Shown: positions 35,648 to 46,508 of the stretch, piece by piece
Numbering within the stretch: position 1 is the stretch's first letter
Layout of the letters: the number at the start of each line of letters is the position of its first letter
Assembly (NCBI RefSeq): GCF_009859475.1
Contig: NZ_CP044549.1
Location: forward strand, 2,790,001 to 2,854,000
Length of the DNA stretch: 64,000 nucleotides
Direction of reading: 5' to 3'
Source: Hydrogenophaga sp. BPS33
GTDB lineage: Bacteria; Pseudomonadota; Gammaproteobacteria; Burkholderiales; Burkholderiaceae_C
Notes under the pieces: generated by a model
The model's database searches: none
Told to the model about the DNA's origin: nothing
The model's input: the letters and a program-made list of their open reading frames with translations, nothing else
Translations under genes and position numbers: made by a program

Positions 35648-36793
35648 ATGGAGCTTTCAAAACGTTTTGCCCTGGTGGCGGGCGAGACGTCGGGCGACCT
35701 GCTGGCGGGTTTGCTGTTGGGCGGCGTGCGGCAGCGCTGGCCCGATCTGCAGTCGTTCGGCATTGGCGGCCCACAGATGGCCGCGCAGGGCTTTCAAGCA
35801 TTGTGGCCGAGCGAGAAGCTGGCGGTACGCGGTTATGTGGAGGTATTGCGCCACTACCGCGAGATCGTGAACATCCGCGCGCAATTGCAGCAGCGTCTGT
35901 TGACCTCGCAGCGGCCCGACGTCTTCATCGGCGTGGACGCGCCCGATTTCAACCTCGACCTGGAAGCGAACCTCAAGGCCGGCGGCGTGCGCACCGTGCA
36001 TTTCGTGTGCCCTTCCATCTGGGCCTGGCGCGCGGAGCGGGTAGAGAAAATTCGCCGCAGCGCCGACCACGTGCTGTGCATCTTCCCCTTCGAACCGGCC
36101 TTGCTCGCTCAGCACGGCATTGCCGCCACCTACGTGGGGCACCCGCTGGCCAACGTGATCCCGCTGGTGCCGGACCGCGCCGCGGCGCGTGCCCAGCTCG
36201 GTCTGGCCGAGGACGACACGGTGGTCGCCATTCTGCCGGGCAGCCGCGCCTCCGAGGTGAAGTACCACGCGCGGGCGTTCTTCGAGGCCGCAGCGCTGCT
36301 GTCGCGCGCCCGCCCGGGCATGCGTTTCGTGGTGCCCGCGGTGCCGGCGTTGCGGGCGAGCATCGAGGCCACGGCCCGGGCCGTGGGACTGGGCGATGCG
36401 CTCAGCGTGCTGCCCGGCCAATCGCACACCGCGCTGGCCGCCTGCGATGTGACCCTGATCGCCAGTGGCACGGCCACGCTCGAAGCCGCGCTGTTCAAGC
36501 GCCCGATGGTGATCGCCTACGGCATGAACTGGGTGACGTACCAGATCATGCGGCGCAAGCATTTGCAGCCCTGGATCGGCTTGCCCAACATCCTGTGCGC
36601 AGACTTCGTCGTGCCCGAACTGGTGCAGCATGCCATGACACCGCAAGCCCTGTCGCAGGCGGTGCTGGACTGGCTGGACGCGCCAGCGAGAATGGAGGCC
36701 CTGGGGCAGCGGTTCACCGAGCTGCACCACACGCTGCAAAGAGACACCGCTCAATTGGCCGCCGATGCGATCGAAAAAGTTCTTGAGAGCTGA
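35648..36793 (+). CDS. lpxB: Lipid-A-disaccharide synthase
   Basis: The 381-residue GT19 glycosyltransferase joins lipid X and UDP-diacylglucosamine. Typical segments are [62 protein letters not shown] and [13 protein letters not shown]. The ATG at 35648 follows lpxA by nine bases. The end overlaps rnhB by 29 bases. Confidence 0.97.
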   Translation: MELSKRFALVAGETSGDLLAGLLLGGVRQRWPDLQSFGIGGPQMAAQGFQALWPSEKLAVRGYVEVLRHYREIVNIRAQLQQRLLTSQRPDVFIGVDAPDFNLDLEANLKAGGVRTVHFVCPSIWAWRAERVEKIRRSADHVLCIFPFEPALLAQHGIAATYVGHPLANVIPLVPDRAAARAQLGLAEDDTVVAILPGSRASEVKYHARAFFEAAALLSRARPGMRFVVPAVPALRASIEATARAVGLGDALSVLPGQSHTALAACDVTLIASGTATLEAALFKRPMVIAYGMNWVTYQIMRRKHLQPWIGLPNILCADFVVPELVQHAMTPQALSQAVLDWLDAPARMEALGQRFTELHHTLQRDTAQLAADAIEKVLES

Positions 36794-37430
36794 ACAGGCG
36801 CGCCTGGCCTGGGATGTGCCTGGGCTGTTGGCCGGCGTGGATGAGGCCGGGCGTGGGCCGCTCGCAGGGCCGGTTGTGGCCGCGGCGGTCATCCTCGACG
36901 AGCGGGTGCGCATCAAGGGATTGGCCGATTCCAAGCAGCTCACCGAAGCCCGGCGAGAGCGCCTGTACGACGAGATCTGTGCCACCGCGCTGTGCTGCAG
37001 TGTGGCGCAGGCGAGCGTGGAAGAAATCGACCAGCTCAATATCCTGCAGGCCACCATGCTGGCTATGCGCCGGGCTGTGCTCGGCCTGCGGCTCAAGCCC
37101 AACAAGGTGCTGGTGGATGGCAACCGACTGCCTTCGCTGGACGTGCTGGCAGAGGCGATCGTCTCGGGCGATGCGCTCGTGCCCTCGATTTCGGCGGCAT
37201 CCATTCTGGCCAAGGTCACCCGGGATCGCCTCCTGCGCGAGTTGCACCTGCAGCACCCCGAGTACGGTTTCGATCGCCACAAAGGCTACGGCACGGAACA
37301 GCACATGCAGGCACTGAAAACCCATGGAGCACTCGCCGTGCACCGCCGCTCGTTTGCGCCGGTGGCGCGCGCGCTCATGGTGGTGGCGCCCGGTGCCGAC
37401 CACTGCCCCGAACCCGACGCCACGCCGTGA
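36765..37430 (+). CDS. rnhB: Ribonuclease HII
   Basis: The 221-residue enzyme removes ribonucleotides from DNA. The catalytic motif [15 protein letters not shown] (about 24-38) has the first Asp and Glu, and [10 protein letters not shown] with [14 protein letters not shown] carries the others; [12 protein letters not shown] is the usual end. The chosen ATG lies inside lpxB, an overlap of 29 bases; an internal TTG near 36783 would remove most of it, so the true start is not certain. A Pro/Asp tail follows the domain. Confidence 0.93.
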   Translation: MRSKKFLRAEQARLAWDVPGLLAGVDEAGRGPLAGPVVAAAVILDERVRIKGLADSKQLTEARRERLYDEICATALCCSVAQASVEEIDQLNILQATMLAMRRAVLGLRLKPNKVLVDGNRLPSLDVLAEAIVSGDALVPSISAASILAKVTRDRLLRELHLQHPEYGFDRHKGYGTEQHMQALKTHGALAVHRRSFAPVARALMVVAPGADHCPEPDATP

Positions 37431-38233
37431 CCGCCACGCCCCAAGCAATCACCTCGCGCGACAACCCCTTGCTCAAGCGCCTGCGGTTGCTGGCGCACGA
37501 CAGCAGCGCCTATCGCAAACTGGGACAGGTGTGGCTGGAGGGAGACCATCTCTGCCGCGCCTTGCTGGCGCGCGGCCAACGGCCGGTGACGGCGGTGTTC
37601 ACCGAATCGTTCTGGCCCCAGGCACCGCACGACCTGCGCGATGCGGCGGACCATGTGGTCACGCTGCCCGATGCGCTCATGGCGGGCATCAGCGGACTGG
37701 AGTCGCCCGCCGGGGTGGGCTTCGTGTGGCGCCTGCCCGACGCGGGGTCGGTGCAGGCGGGCATGACCACGGTCGTGCTCGACCGCTTGCAGGACGCGGG
37801 CAACGTGGGATCCATCTTGCGCAGCGCGGGCGCCTTCGGATTCCATCAGGTGTTGGCGGTGAAGGGCACGGCGGCGTTGTGGTCGCCCAAGGTGGTGCGC
37901 GCCGGCATGGGCGCGCACTTCGGACTGCGCCTGGTGGAGGGCCTCGCGCCGGCCGACGTGGCCGCGCTCGGGGTGCCGGTGATCGTCACCAGTTCGCACC
38001 GCGGTCACTGGTTGCACCAGGCGCGCTTGCCCTGGCCTTGCGCCTGGGTGTTGGGGCATGAGGGGCAGGGCGTGAGCCCGGCATTGGAGGCGCTGGCCAC
38101 CCATGCGGTGCGCATTGCGCAGCCCGGCGGCGAAGAGTCCCTCAACGTGGCCGCGGCGGCGGCGATTTGCTTGCACGCAAGTGGCGCGTCACAGGCTGCA
38201 AGCGGGCCGGGCGGCGGCGGTCAGACGCTATAA
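37427..38233 (+). CDS. TrmH-family (SPOUT) RNA 2'-O-methyltransferase
   Basis: The 268-residue protein has an N-terminal RNA-binding domain of the SpoU_sub_bind type ([23 protein letters not shown]...LEGDHL) and a knotted SPOUT domain with [29 protein letters not shown] and the last motif [14 protein letters not shown]. It methylates a ribose in rRNA or tRNA; the position is unknown. The start is GTG, overlapping the rnhB stop (GTGA), so it ends the long core block. Its stop codon lies within the -10 box of carA. Confidence 0.9.
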   Translation: MTATPQAITSRDNPLLKRLRLLAHDSSAYRKLGQVWLEGDHLCRALLARGQRPVTAVFTESFWPQAPHDLRDAADHVVTLPDALMAGISGLESPAGVGFVWRLPDAGSVQAGMTTVVLDRLQDAGNVGSILRSAGAFGFHQVLAVKGTAALWSPKVVRAGMGAHFGLRLVEGLAPADVAALGVPVIVTSSHRGHWLHQARLPWPCAWVLGHEGQGVSPALEALATHAVRIAQPGGEESLNVAAAAAICLHASGASQAASGPGGGGQTL

Positions 38234-38234
38234 T
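38229..38234 (+). promoter_or_regulatory. -10 box of the carAB promoter
   Basis: A perfect TATAAT overlaps the last codon and stop of the methyltransferase gene. The -35 region is GC-rich and poor. The transcript would have a leader of about 160 bases before carA, with GC-rich inverted stretches (38316-38378). Pyrimidine control there is possible but not shown. Confidence 0.5.
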
Positions 38235-38402
38235 TCCGGGGTTTACCCGCAATCGGCGCAATCCCTGCGCGCCCCGGCTTTTCACCCCAGGTTTTTCACG
38301 CTGTTTTCGGCTCCGACGCCTGTCGGCGCGAGGCAGATGCGAGGCCTGCGCGGCACCTGCCGCCGGCGCGAGGATGTTGCAGCCCCCACTCTGGAGAATT
38401 CC

Positions 38403-39572
38403 GTGCTTCCCGTCCACCCGAAAGCCCTTCTCGCGCTCGCCGACGGCACGGTCTTTACAGGCATTTCCATTGGTGCCGCCGGCCAGACCACGGGCGAGGT
38501 CGTGTTCAACACCTCGCTCACCGGCTACCAGGAAATCCTCACCGATCCCAGCTATTGCCAGCAGATCGTCACGTTGACGTATCCGCACATTGGCAACACC
38601 GGCACCAATGCCGAAGACGTGGAGGCCCAGCGCGTCCACGCCGCCGGCCTGATCATCAAAGACCTGCCCCTGCTGGCTTCCAACTTCCGCAGCAACGAAA
38701 CGCTTTCGCAGTACCTGCAGCGCGAAAACACGGTCGCCATTGCCGACCTCGACACCCGCGCGCTCACGCGCCGACTGCGCACACACGGCTCGCAAAACGG
38801 CTGCATCCTCGCGCTGCCCGCGGGCGAAACCATCACCGATGCCCACCGCGCCACTGCCTTGGCTGCTGCGAAAGCCGCGCCCAACATGGCGGGCACCGAT
38901 CTGGCCAAGGTGGTTTCAGCCTCTGCACCGTATTCCTGGACCCAGACCGAGTGGCAACTCGGTTTTGGCTACGGCGAACAGATTGCGCCGCGCTTCCATG
39001 TGGTCGCCTACGACTTCGGCGTGAAGTACAACATCCTGCGCATGCTCGCGCAACGCGGTTGCAAAATCACCGTGGTGCCGGCGCAAACACCTGCGTCCGA
39101 CGTCTTCAAGCTCAAGCCCAACGGCGTGTTCCTGTCCAACGGCCCGGGCGATCCCGAGCCGTGCGACTACGCGATCGCGGCTACGCGCGAGATCATCGAG
39201 TCCGGCATGCCGACCTTCGGTATCTGCCTGGGGCACCAGATCCTGGCCTTGGCCAGCGGCGCCAAGACCTTCAAGATGAGTTTCGGCCACCACGGCGCGA
39301 ACCACCCGGTGAAGGACCTCGACAACGGCCGCGTCAGCATCACCAGCCAGAACCACGGCTTTGCCGTGGACGAGAAATCGCTGCCGCCCACGCTGCGCGC
39401 CACGCACGTGAGCCTGTTCGACGGCACGCTGCAAGGCCTGGCCCGCACCGACAAGCCGGCCTTCTGCTTCCAGGGCCATCCCGAGGCCTCGCCCGGCCCG
39501 CACGACATCGGCTATCTGTTCGACCGCTTCATCGACCTGATGCAGGCCCGCGTGCCCGCCGCCACCGCCTGA
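38403..39572 (+). CDS. carA: Carbamoyl-phosphate synthase small subunit
   Basis: The 389-residue glutaminase subunit supplies ammonia to CarB. The N-terminal domain has [15 protein letters not shown] and [17 protein letters not shown]; the class I amidotransferase domain has the nucleophile in [13 protein letters not shown] and the His/Glu pair in [11 protein letters not shown]. The start is GTG at 38403 with CTGGAG nine bases before it. carB follows 24 bases after the stop. Confidence 0.97.
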   Translation: MLPVHPKALLALADGTVFTGISIGAAGQTTGEVVFNTSLTGYQEILTDPSYCQQIVTLTYPHIGNTGTNAEDVEAQRVHAAGLIIKDLPLLASNFRSNETLSQYLQRENTVAIADLDTRALTRRLRTHGSQNGCILALPAGETITDAHRATALAAAKAAPNMAGTDLAKVVSASAPYSWTQTEWQLGFGYGEQIAPRFHVVAYDFGVKYNILRMLAQRGCKITVVPAQTPASDVFKLKPNGVFLSNGPGDPEPCDYAIAATREIIESGMPTFGICLGHQILALASGAKTFKMSFGHHGANHPVKDLDNGRVSITSQNHGFAVDEKSLPPTLRATHVSLFDGTLQGLARTDKPAFCFQGHPEASPGPHDIGYLFDRFIDLMQARVPAATA

Positions 39573-39596
39573 GCCGACGCACACCCCTAGCGAACC

Positions 39597-42851
<3,255 letters not shown>

Positions 42852-42857
42852 TACCCG

Positions 42858-42884
42858 CACCCGCCCCACGGGCGGGTGGCGGTT
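42858..42884 (+). terminator. Probable terminator after carB
   Basis: CACCCGCC (42858-42865), loop CCACG and GGCGGGTG (42871-42878) form a perfect 8-bp stem, seven bases after the carB stop. The T run after it is short (GGCGGTTTCTC), so efficiency is unsure. Confidence 0.6.
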
Positions 42885-42974
42885 TCTCGGTCTGTCCTTG
42901 TGTCCGGAACCGGTCGAGACTCCCCGTTACTGAGACGCATCGCTCCCGCAGGGGGCAATGCAGGAGAGGTTCCG

Positions 42975-43805
42975 ATGAGTCACGCATGGTCCACACAGAT
43001 GGGCAATCTGGCCCGCGATCTGGGGGTTCACGGCTACGAGGATGGGACGCTGTGGTTCCGCCAGCAAAGCGGCGTGGAAGTGGTGGTGGAGCCGTTGCTC
43101 GATGGGGAGTCCCTGGCCGTGCATGCGCGCCTGGGGCGTGTCGGGTGGCAAGACGGTGGCCCGAGTCTCGATGCATTGCTGCGGGCCAACGCACCATCGA
43201 AAACCCGGTTCATCGTTGCCATCGACGCGGTGGACGAGGATGTGGTCCTGTTCCGCCGCTTCGACGATGCCGATGTGCCCTATGCGTCTTTCGTGGACGG
43301 CGTGCAGCAATTCGCCCAGGCCGCTGCCGAAGGAAGCACTCGGCCTCTCACGTGGCAGGAGAATGACTTGAGCGGCGATGCGCTGTTGCCGGTTCATGCG
43401 GATGCCAGCAGTGCCATGCGCAATGCCATCGCGGCTTTCGCCCATGCGCGTGGCCTTGAGCCGCCCGAAGACACCAGCCAATTCCTCGTGTGCATGCCCG
43501 GCGGTGGCGGAATCAGTTTGCAGATCGATCCCGCGACGGGGGAGCTCCTGCTGGTTTCGCACCTGGGCCCGGTGCCCACCGAAGATCAGGCCCTGCGACA
43601 GCTGCTGGAATTGCACATGCTGGGTGAGGTCACGGGAGGTGCGTACTTCGCGATCGATGCGCAACGTGACGACCTCATTCTTCACCGGAGTGTGAGCGCC
43701 GATGGTCTCGATGGACTGGAATTAGACCGGCTGTTGAACACCATGGGCGCAGCTACCTTGGACTGCGCGGGGCGGCTAGGTCTCTCATTGCCCCGCTTCG
43801 ACTGA
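42975..43805 (+). CDS. Two-domain protein resembling CesT-type secretion chaperones
   Basis: The 276-residue protein looks like two copies of a CesT/Tir-chaperone-like alpha-beta domain. Copy one spans about residues 5-125 (LARDLGVHGYEDGTLWF, then LDALLRANAPS and FIVAIDAVDEDVVLFRRF). Copy two spans about 145-270 (IAAFAHARGLEPPEDTSQFLV, then LRQLLELHMLG and YFAIDAQRDDLILHRSV). In each copy a helix ending in LL is followed by an IDA-containing strand pair. The family usually guards type III effectors, but no secretion genes are in the window. AGGAGAG precedes the ATG. Its stop is provided by the palindromic repeat. Family assignment is from pattern only. Confidence 0.55.
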   Translation: MSHAWSTQMGNLARDLGVHGYEDGTLWFRQQSGVEVVVEPLLDGESLAVHARLGRVGWQDGGPSLDALLRANAPSKTRFIVAIDAVDEDVVLFRRFDDADVPYASFVDGVQQFAQAAAEGSTRPLTWQENDLSGDALLPVHADASSAMRNAIAAFAHARGLEPPEDTSQFLVCMPGGGGISLQIDPATGELLLVSHLGPVPTEDQALRQLLELHMLGEVTGGAYFAIDAQRDDLILHRSVSADGLDGLELDRLLNTMGAATLDCAGRLGLSLPRFD

Positions 43806-43909
43806 TACGGTTCCGCCTTCAAGCGTATAACTGCGTTGGGTCGCCTTGCCGTGCTATAGCACTGTCTGCGGCAACCCGCCTTGCTCTACGCTTGAAGGCG
43901 AAACCGTAT
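43803..43909. repeat. 107-bp palindromic dispersed repeat (full copy)
   Basis: Terminal inverted repeats of 23 bp (43805-43827 and 43887-43909) match at 22 positions. Inside lie a TTGCCG/CGGCAA pair and a TGCTATAGCA palindrome, so the whole can fold as one long stem. The left end contains the TGA of the preceding gene, and the greA -10 box lies 26 bases to the right. A partial copy is at 6335-6373. It resembles a small nonautonomous or REP-like element. Confidence 0.8.
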
Positions 43910-43934
43910 GAGGGGCTTGTTCGTGTTGGGTGCC

Positions 43935-43940
43935 TATAAT
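43935..43940 (+). promoter_or_regulatory. -10 box of the greA promoter
   Basis: A perfect TATAAT lies 70 bases ahead of the greA start. No good -35 box at 16-18 bases is seen. It lies just outside the palindromic repeat. Confidence 0.55.
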
Positions 43941-43964
43941 GCACCGAAGCACACAACCCAACCC

Positions 43965-43990
43965 AACCGCCGGCTGCCGCCGGCGGTTTT
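43965..43990 (+). terminator. Terminator hairpin in the greA leader
   Basis: AACCGCCGGC (43965-43974), loop TGCC and GCCGGCGGTT (43979-43988) form a perfect 10-bp stem followed by TTTTCCTTT. It lies between the greA -10 box and the start codon, so it could end most transcripts as a short leader RNA of about 45 bases. Confidence 0.75.
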
Positions 43991-44009
43991 CCTTTGTGGA
44001 GACCCTTCC

Positions 44010-44486
44010 GTGGCCACCATCCCCATCACCAAACGCGGCGCTGAGAAACTCAAGGAAGAGTTGCACCGCCTGAAAACCGTGGATCGCCCCTGGGTGATCA
44101 ATGCCATCGCAGAAGCCCGCGCACAGGGCGACCTGAGCGAGAACGCGGAGTACGACGCGGCCAAGGACCGCCAAGGCTTCATCGAAGGGCGCATTGCCGA
44201 AATCGAAGGCAAGCTCTCGGCCGCGCAGATCATCGATCCCGCCATGCTGGACGCGGGTGGACGCGTGGTGTTCGGCGCCACGGTGGAGCTCGAAGATGAG
44301 GACAGCGGCAATCCGGTGACCTACCAGATCGTGGGTGAAGACGAGGCCGATCTCAAGCTCGGCTTGATCAACATCAGCAGCCCGATTGCGCGCGCCATGA
44401 TCGGCAAGGAAGAGGGTGATGCGGTCGAGGTGCAGGCGCCGGGTGGCCTCAAGCGCTTCGAAATCGTGGCCGTTCGCTACGCGTGA
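44010..44486 (+). CDS. greA: Transcription elongation factor GreA
   Basis: The 158-residue protein rescues backtracked RNA polymerase by stimulating transcript cleavage. The N-terminal coiled coil with its acidic tip is seen in [11 protein letters not shown] and [18 protein letters not shown], and the FKBP-like C-terminal domain has [22 protein letters not shown] and [15 protein letters not shown]. The start is GTG at 44010 with TGGAG ten bases upstream; an in-frame extension to 43908 covers the leader hairpin and is rejected. Length is exactly typical. Confidence 0.96.
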   Translation: MATIPITKRGAEKLKEELHRLKTVDRPWVINAIAEARAQGDLSENAEYDAAKDRQGFIEGRIAEIEGKLSAAQIIDPAMLDAGGRVVFGATVELEDEDSGNPVTYQIVGEDEADLKLGLINISSPIARAMIGKEEGDAVEVQAPGGLKRFEIVAVRYA

Positions 44487-44503
44487 ATTTGCCGGAGATG
44501 GCC

Positions 44504-44944
44504 ATGCCACGGCGCCTGTGCCTGTTGACCGCTGCACTGTGGTGGGGTGGCATCACCGCGCTGAGTTTCCTGGCGGTGCCGGTGTTGTTCGCGAGCTTGG
44601 GCAGTCCGGCGCTGGCGGGGCCTGTGGCGGCGAAGCTGTTTTCCATGCAGAGCTATGCGGGCCTGCTGCTCGGCTTGCTGCTGCTGGTGTTGCTGCGCCA
44701 GGGCCGCGCGAGCGGCCATCCACCCGATGCGGCCACCCTCACCACGCTGGGCTTCGTGCTCCTGGCCATGTTGCTGGCGCTGTTGCAGGAGTTTGGCGTG
44801 GCGCACAAGATCGTCACCGCGCGCGCCAGCGGTGGCAATCTGCGGTTGTGGCACGGCATAGGCTCGGCCATGGTACTGGGTCAGTGGCTATGCTCGGGGA
44901 TCGTCTTGTGGCGACTGAGCGCCAGCTCAAACCGACCCGGTTAG
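44504..44944 (+). CDS. DUF4149-type integral membrane protein
   Basis: The 146-residue protein has four hydrophobic segments (about 6-28, 40-64, 78-98 and 117-138) with the short opening [20 protein letters not shown] typical of DUF4149. Function is unknown. The ATG at 44504 is chosen because CCGGAG lies eight to nine bases upstream; a GTG at 44483 overlapping the greA stop, or an ATG at 44498, would add seven or two residues. Its last four bases overlap the end of folD on the other strand. Confidence 0.75.
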   Translation: MPRRLCLLTAALWWGGITALSFLAVPVLFASLGSPALAGPVAAKLFSMQSYAGLLLGLLLLVLLRQGRASGHPPDAATLTTLGFVLLAMLLALLQEFGVAHKIVTARASGGNLRLWHGIGSAMVLGQWLCSGIVLWRLSASSNRPG

Positions 44945-45792
44945 CCCACGCACCGCTCGGCCGACTCGAGCGTGTTCACCATCAGCATGGTGATCGTCAT
45001 GGGACCGACGCCACCGGGCACTGGCGTGATCCAGCCGGCCACTTCCTTCACGCCTTCGAAGTCGACGTCTCCGCAGAGCTTGCCCTCGTCGTTTCGGTTC
45101 ATGCCGACGTCAAGAACCACCGCGCCCGGCTTGACCATGTCGGCGGTGAGCACGTTGCGCTTGCCGACGGCGGCCACGATCACATCGGCCTGCAGTGTCA
45201 GGGCCTTCAGATCGCGCGTGCCGCTGTGGCAGATGGTCACGGTCGCGTTTTGCTGCAGCAGCATCAAGGCCATGGGTTTGCCGACGATGTTGCTGCGGCC
45301 GATCACCACGGCATGCCTGCCCTTGAGTTCGTAGCCGATGCTCTCCAGCATCTTCATGCAGCCGTACGGCGTGCAGGGCCAGAAGCCAGGCATGCCTGTC
45401 ATGAGTGCCCCTGCGCTGGCGATGTGGAAACCGTCCACGTCCTTGGCTGGTGATATGGCCTCGATCACCTTCTGTGCGTCGATGTGCGCGGGCAAGGGCA
45501 ACTGAACCAGGATGCCGTGGATGCTCTTGTCCTGGTTCAGCGCGTCCACGCGTGCCAGCAGGTCGGCCTCGCTGAGCGTGGCGGGCCAGCGTTCGAGCAC
45601 CGAATGCATGCCCGTGTCTTCGCAGGCCTTGACCTTGTTGCGCACGTAGACCTGTGAGGCGGGGTTGTCACCGACGAGGACCACGGCCAGGCCGGGCGTG
45701 ATGCCTTTGGCCTTGAGGGCGGTGACGCGCGCGCCGACGTCGGCGCGCAGTTGGCGGGAGAGGGCATTGCCGTCGATCAATTGGGCGGTCAT
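44941..45792 (-). CDS. folD: Methylenetetrahydrofolate dehydrogenase / cyclohydrolase FolD
   Basis: The 283-residue bifunctional enzyme interconverts methylene- and formyl-tetrahydrofolate. Key segments are [17 protein letters not shown] with the catalytic Lys, [20 protein letters not shown], the NADP loop [18 protein letters not shown] and the ending [19 protein letters not shown]. The ATG at 45792 is preferred; the frame runs upstream through the regulator gene without similarity. A terminator hairpin separates it from that gene. Confidence 0.97.
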   Translation of the reverse strand: MTAQLIDGNALSRQLRADVGARVTALKAKGITPGLAVVLVGDNPASQVYVRNKVKACEDTGMHSVLERWPATLSEADLLARVDALNQDKSIHGILVQLPLPAHIDAQKVIEAISPAKDVDGFHIASAGALMTGMPGFWPCTPYGCMKMLESIGYELKGRHAVVIGRSNIVGKPMALMLLQQNATVTICHSGTRDLKALTLQADVIVAAVGKRNVLTADMVKPGAVVLDVGMNRNDEGKLCGDVDFEGVKEVAGWITPVPGGVGPMTITMLMVNTLESAERCVG

Positions 45793-45826
45793 GGTTGAAG
45801 CGGGTGTTGTCGGTGGTTGAAATGCA

Positions 45827-45853
45827 AACGCCCGCCGAAGAAGGGCGGGCGTT
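45827..45853 (-). terminator. Terminator between the response regulator and folD
   Basis: AACGCCCGCC (45827-45836), loop of seven and GGCGGGCGTT (45844-45853) form a perfect 10-bp stem, followed on the minus strand by TTGCATTTC. It lies 29 bases after the response-regulator stop. Confidence 0.72.
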
Positions 45854-45881
45854 GTGAGGAAGGGCGCAGGGTGTTTGCGGC

Positions 45882-46508
45882 TCAGGCCTTCGCAGGGGTT
45901 TGGCCCAGCGCGATCTTGAGCAGATCGGCCACGGTATTGGCGCCGAGCTTTTCCATGATGTTGGCGCGGTGCGCTTCCACCGTCTTGATGCTGATACCCA
46001 GGTCGTCGGCGATCTGTTTGTTCAGCCGTCCGGCGACGATGCGCTCGAGCACCTGTGCTTCCCGGCTGGTCAGCTTGGAGAGCAGGGCGTCTCGGCTGAC
46101 GGCTTGCTGGTGCGTGGCAAATGCGTCCCGCGCGCGCTCCAGCATGCGTTCGACCAGGGTGACCAGTTGGTCTTCCTTGAAAGGCTTCTGGATGAAATCG
46201 AGCGCGCCCTTCTTCATGGATTCCACCGCCATGGGAACATCGCCATGGCCCGTGATGAACACGATGGGCAAGGGCGACTGGCGCTCGATCAGGCGTTCCT
46301 GCAATTCCATGCCGGTCATGCCACCCATGCGGATGTCGGCAATCAGGCAAGCCACTTCCCGGGCGTCGTACCGGCTGAGAAAGGCCTCGGCGGATTCGAA
46401 ACATCGGACCCGGAAATCTTTGCCCTCGAGAAGCCATTGCAGAGAGTCGCGCACCGCCTCGTCGTCATCGACGACATAGACGGTACCTTTTTTGGGGATC
46501 AAACTCAT
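45882..46508 (-). CDS. FixJ/TtrR-type response regulator (REC plus LuxR helix-turn-helix)
   Basis: The 208-residue protein has a receiver domain with the acidic pocket [10 protein letters not shown], the phosphorylation site Asp58 in [12 protein letters not shown], and the Lys in [11 protein letters not shown]. The C-terminal LuxR-type helix-turn-helix is [15 protein letters not shown]...[26 protein letters not shown]. The ATG overlaps the TGA of the kinase gene (ATGA), so the two form a coupled pair. Its targets are unknown; the divergent aceE operon is a candidate. Confidence 0.93.
   Translation of the reverse strand: MSLIPKKGTVYVVDDDEAVRDSLQWLLEGKDFRVRCFESAEAFLSRYDAREVACLIADIRMGGMTGMELQERLIERQSPLPIVFITGHGDVPMAVESMKKGALDFIQKPFKEDQLVTLVERMLERARDAFATHQQAVSRDALLSKLTSREAQVLERIVAGRLNKQIADDLGISIKTVEAHRANIMEKLGANTVADLLKIALGQTPAKA

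Noticed and set aside
38316..38378. A riboswitch or pyrimidine attenuator in the carA leader
   Set aside because: GC-rich inverted stretches occur, but no T run, leader peptide or known aptamer pattern could be supported.
42975..43805. Reading this gene as evidence of a type III secretion locus
   Set aside because: No other secretion gene occurs in the window; only a chaperone-like fold is suggested.
43803..43909. The palindromic element as a CRISPR repeat or phage attachment site
   Set aside because: There is a single full copy with no spacer array, and no integrase gene or tRNA end is nearby.
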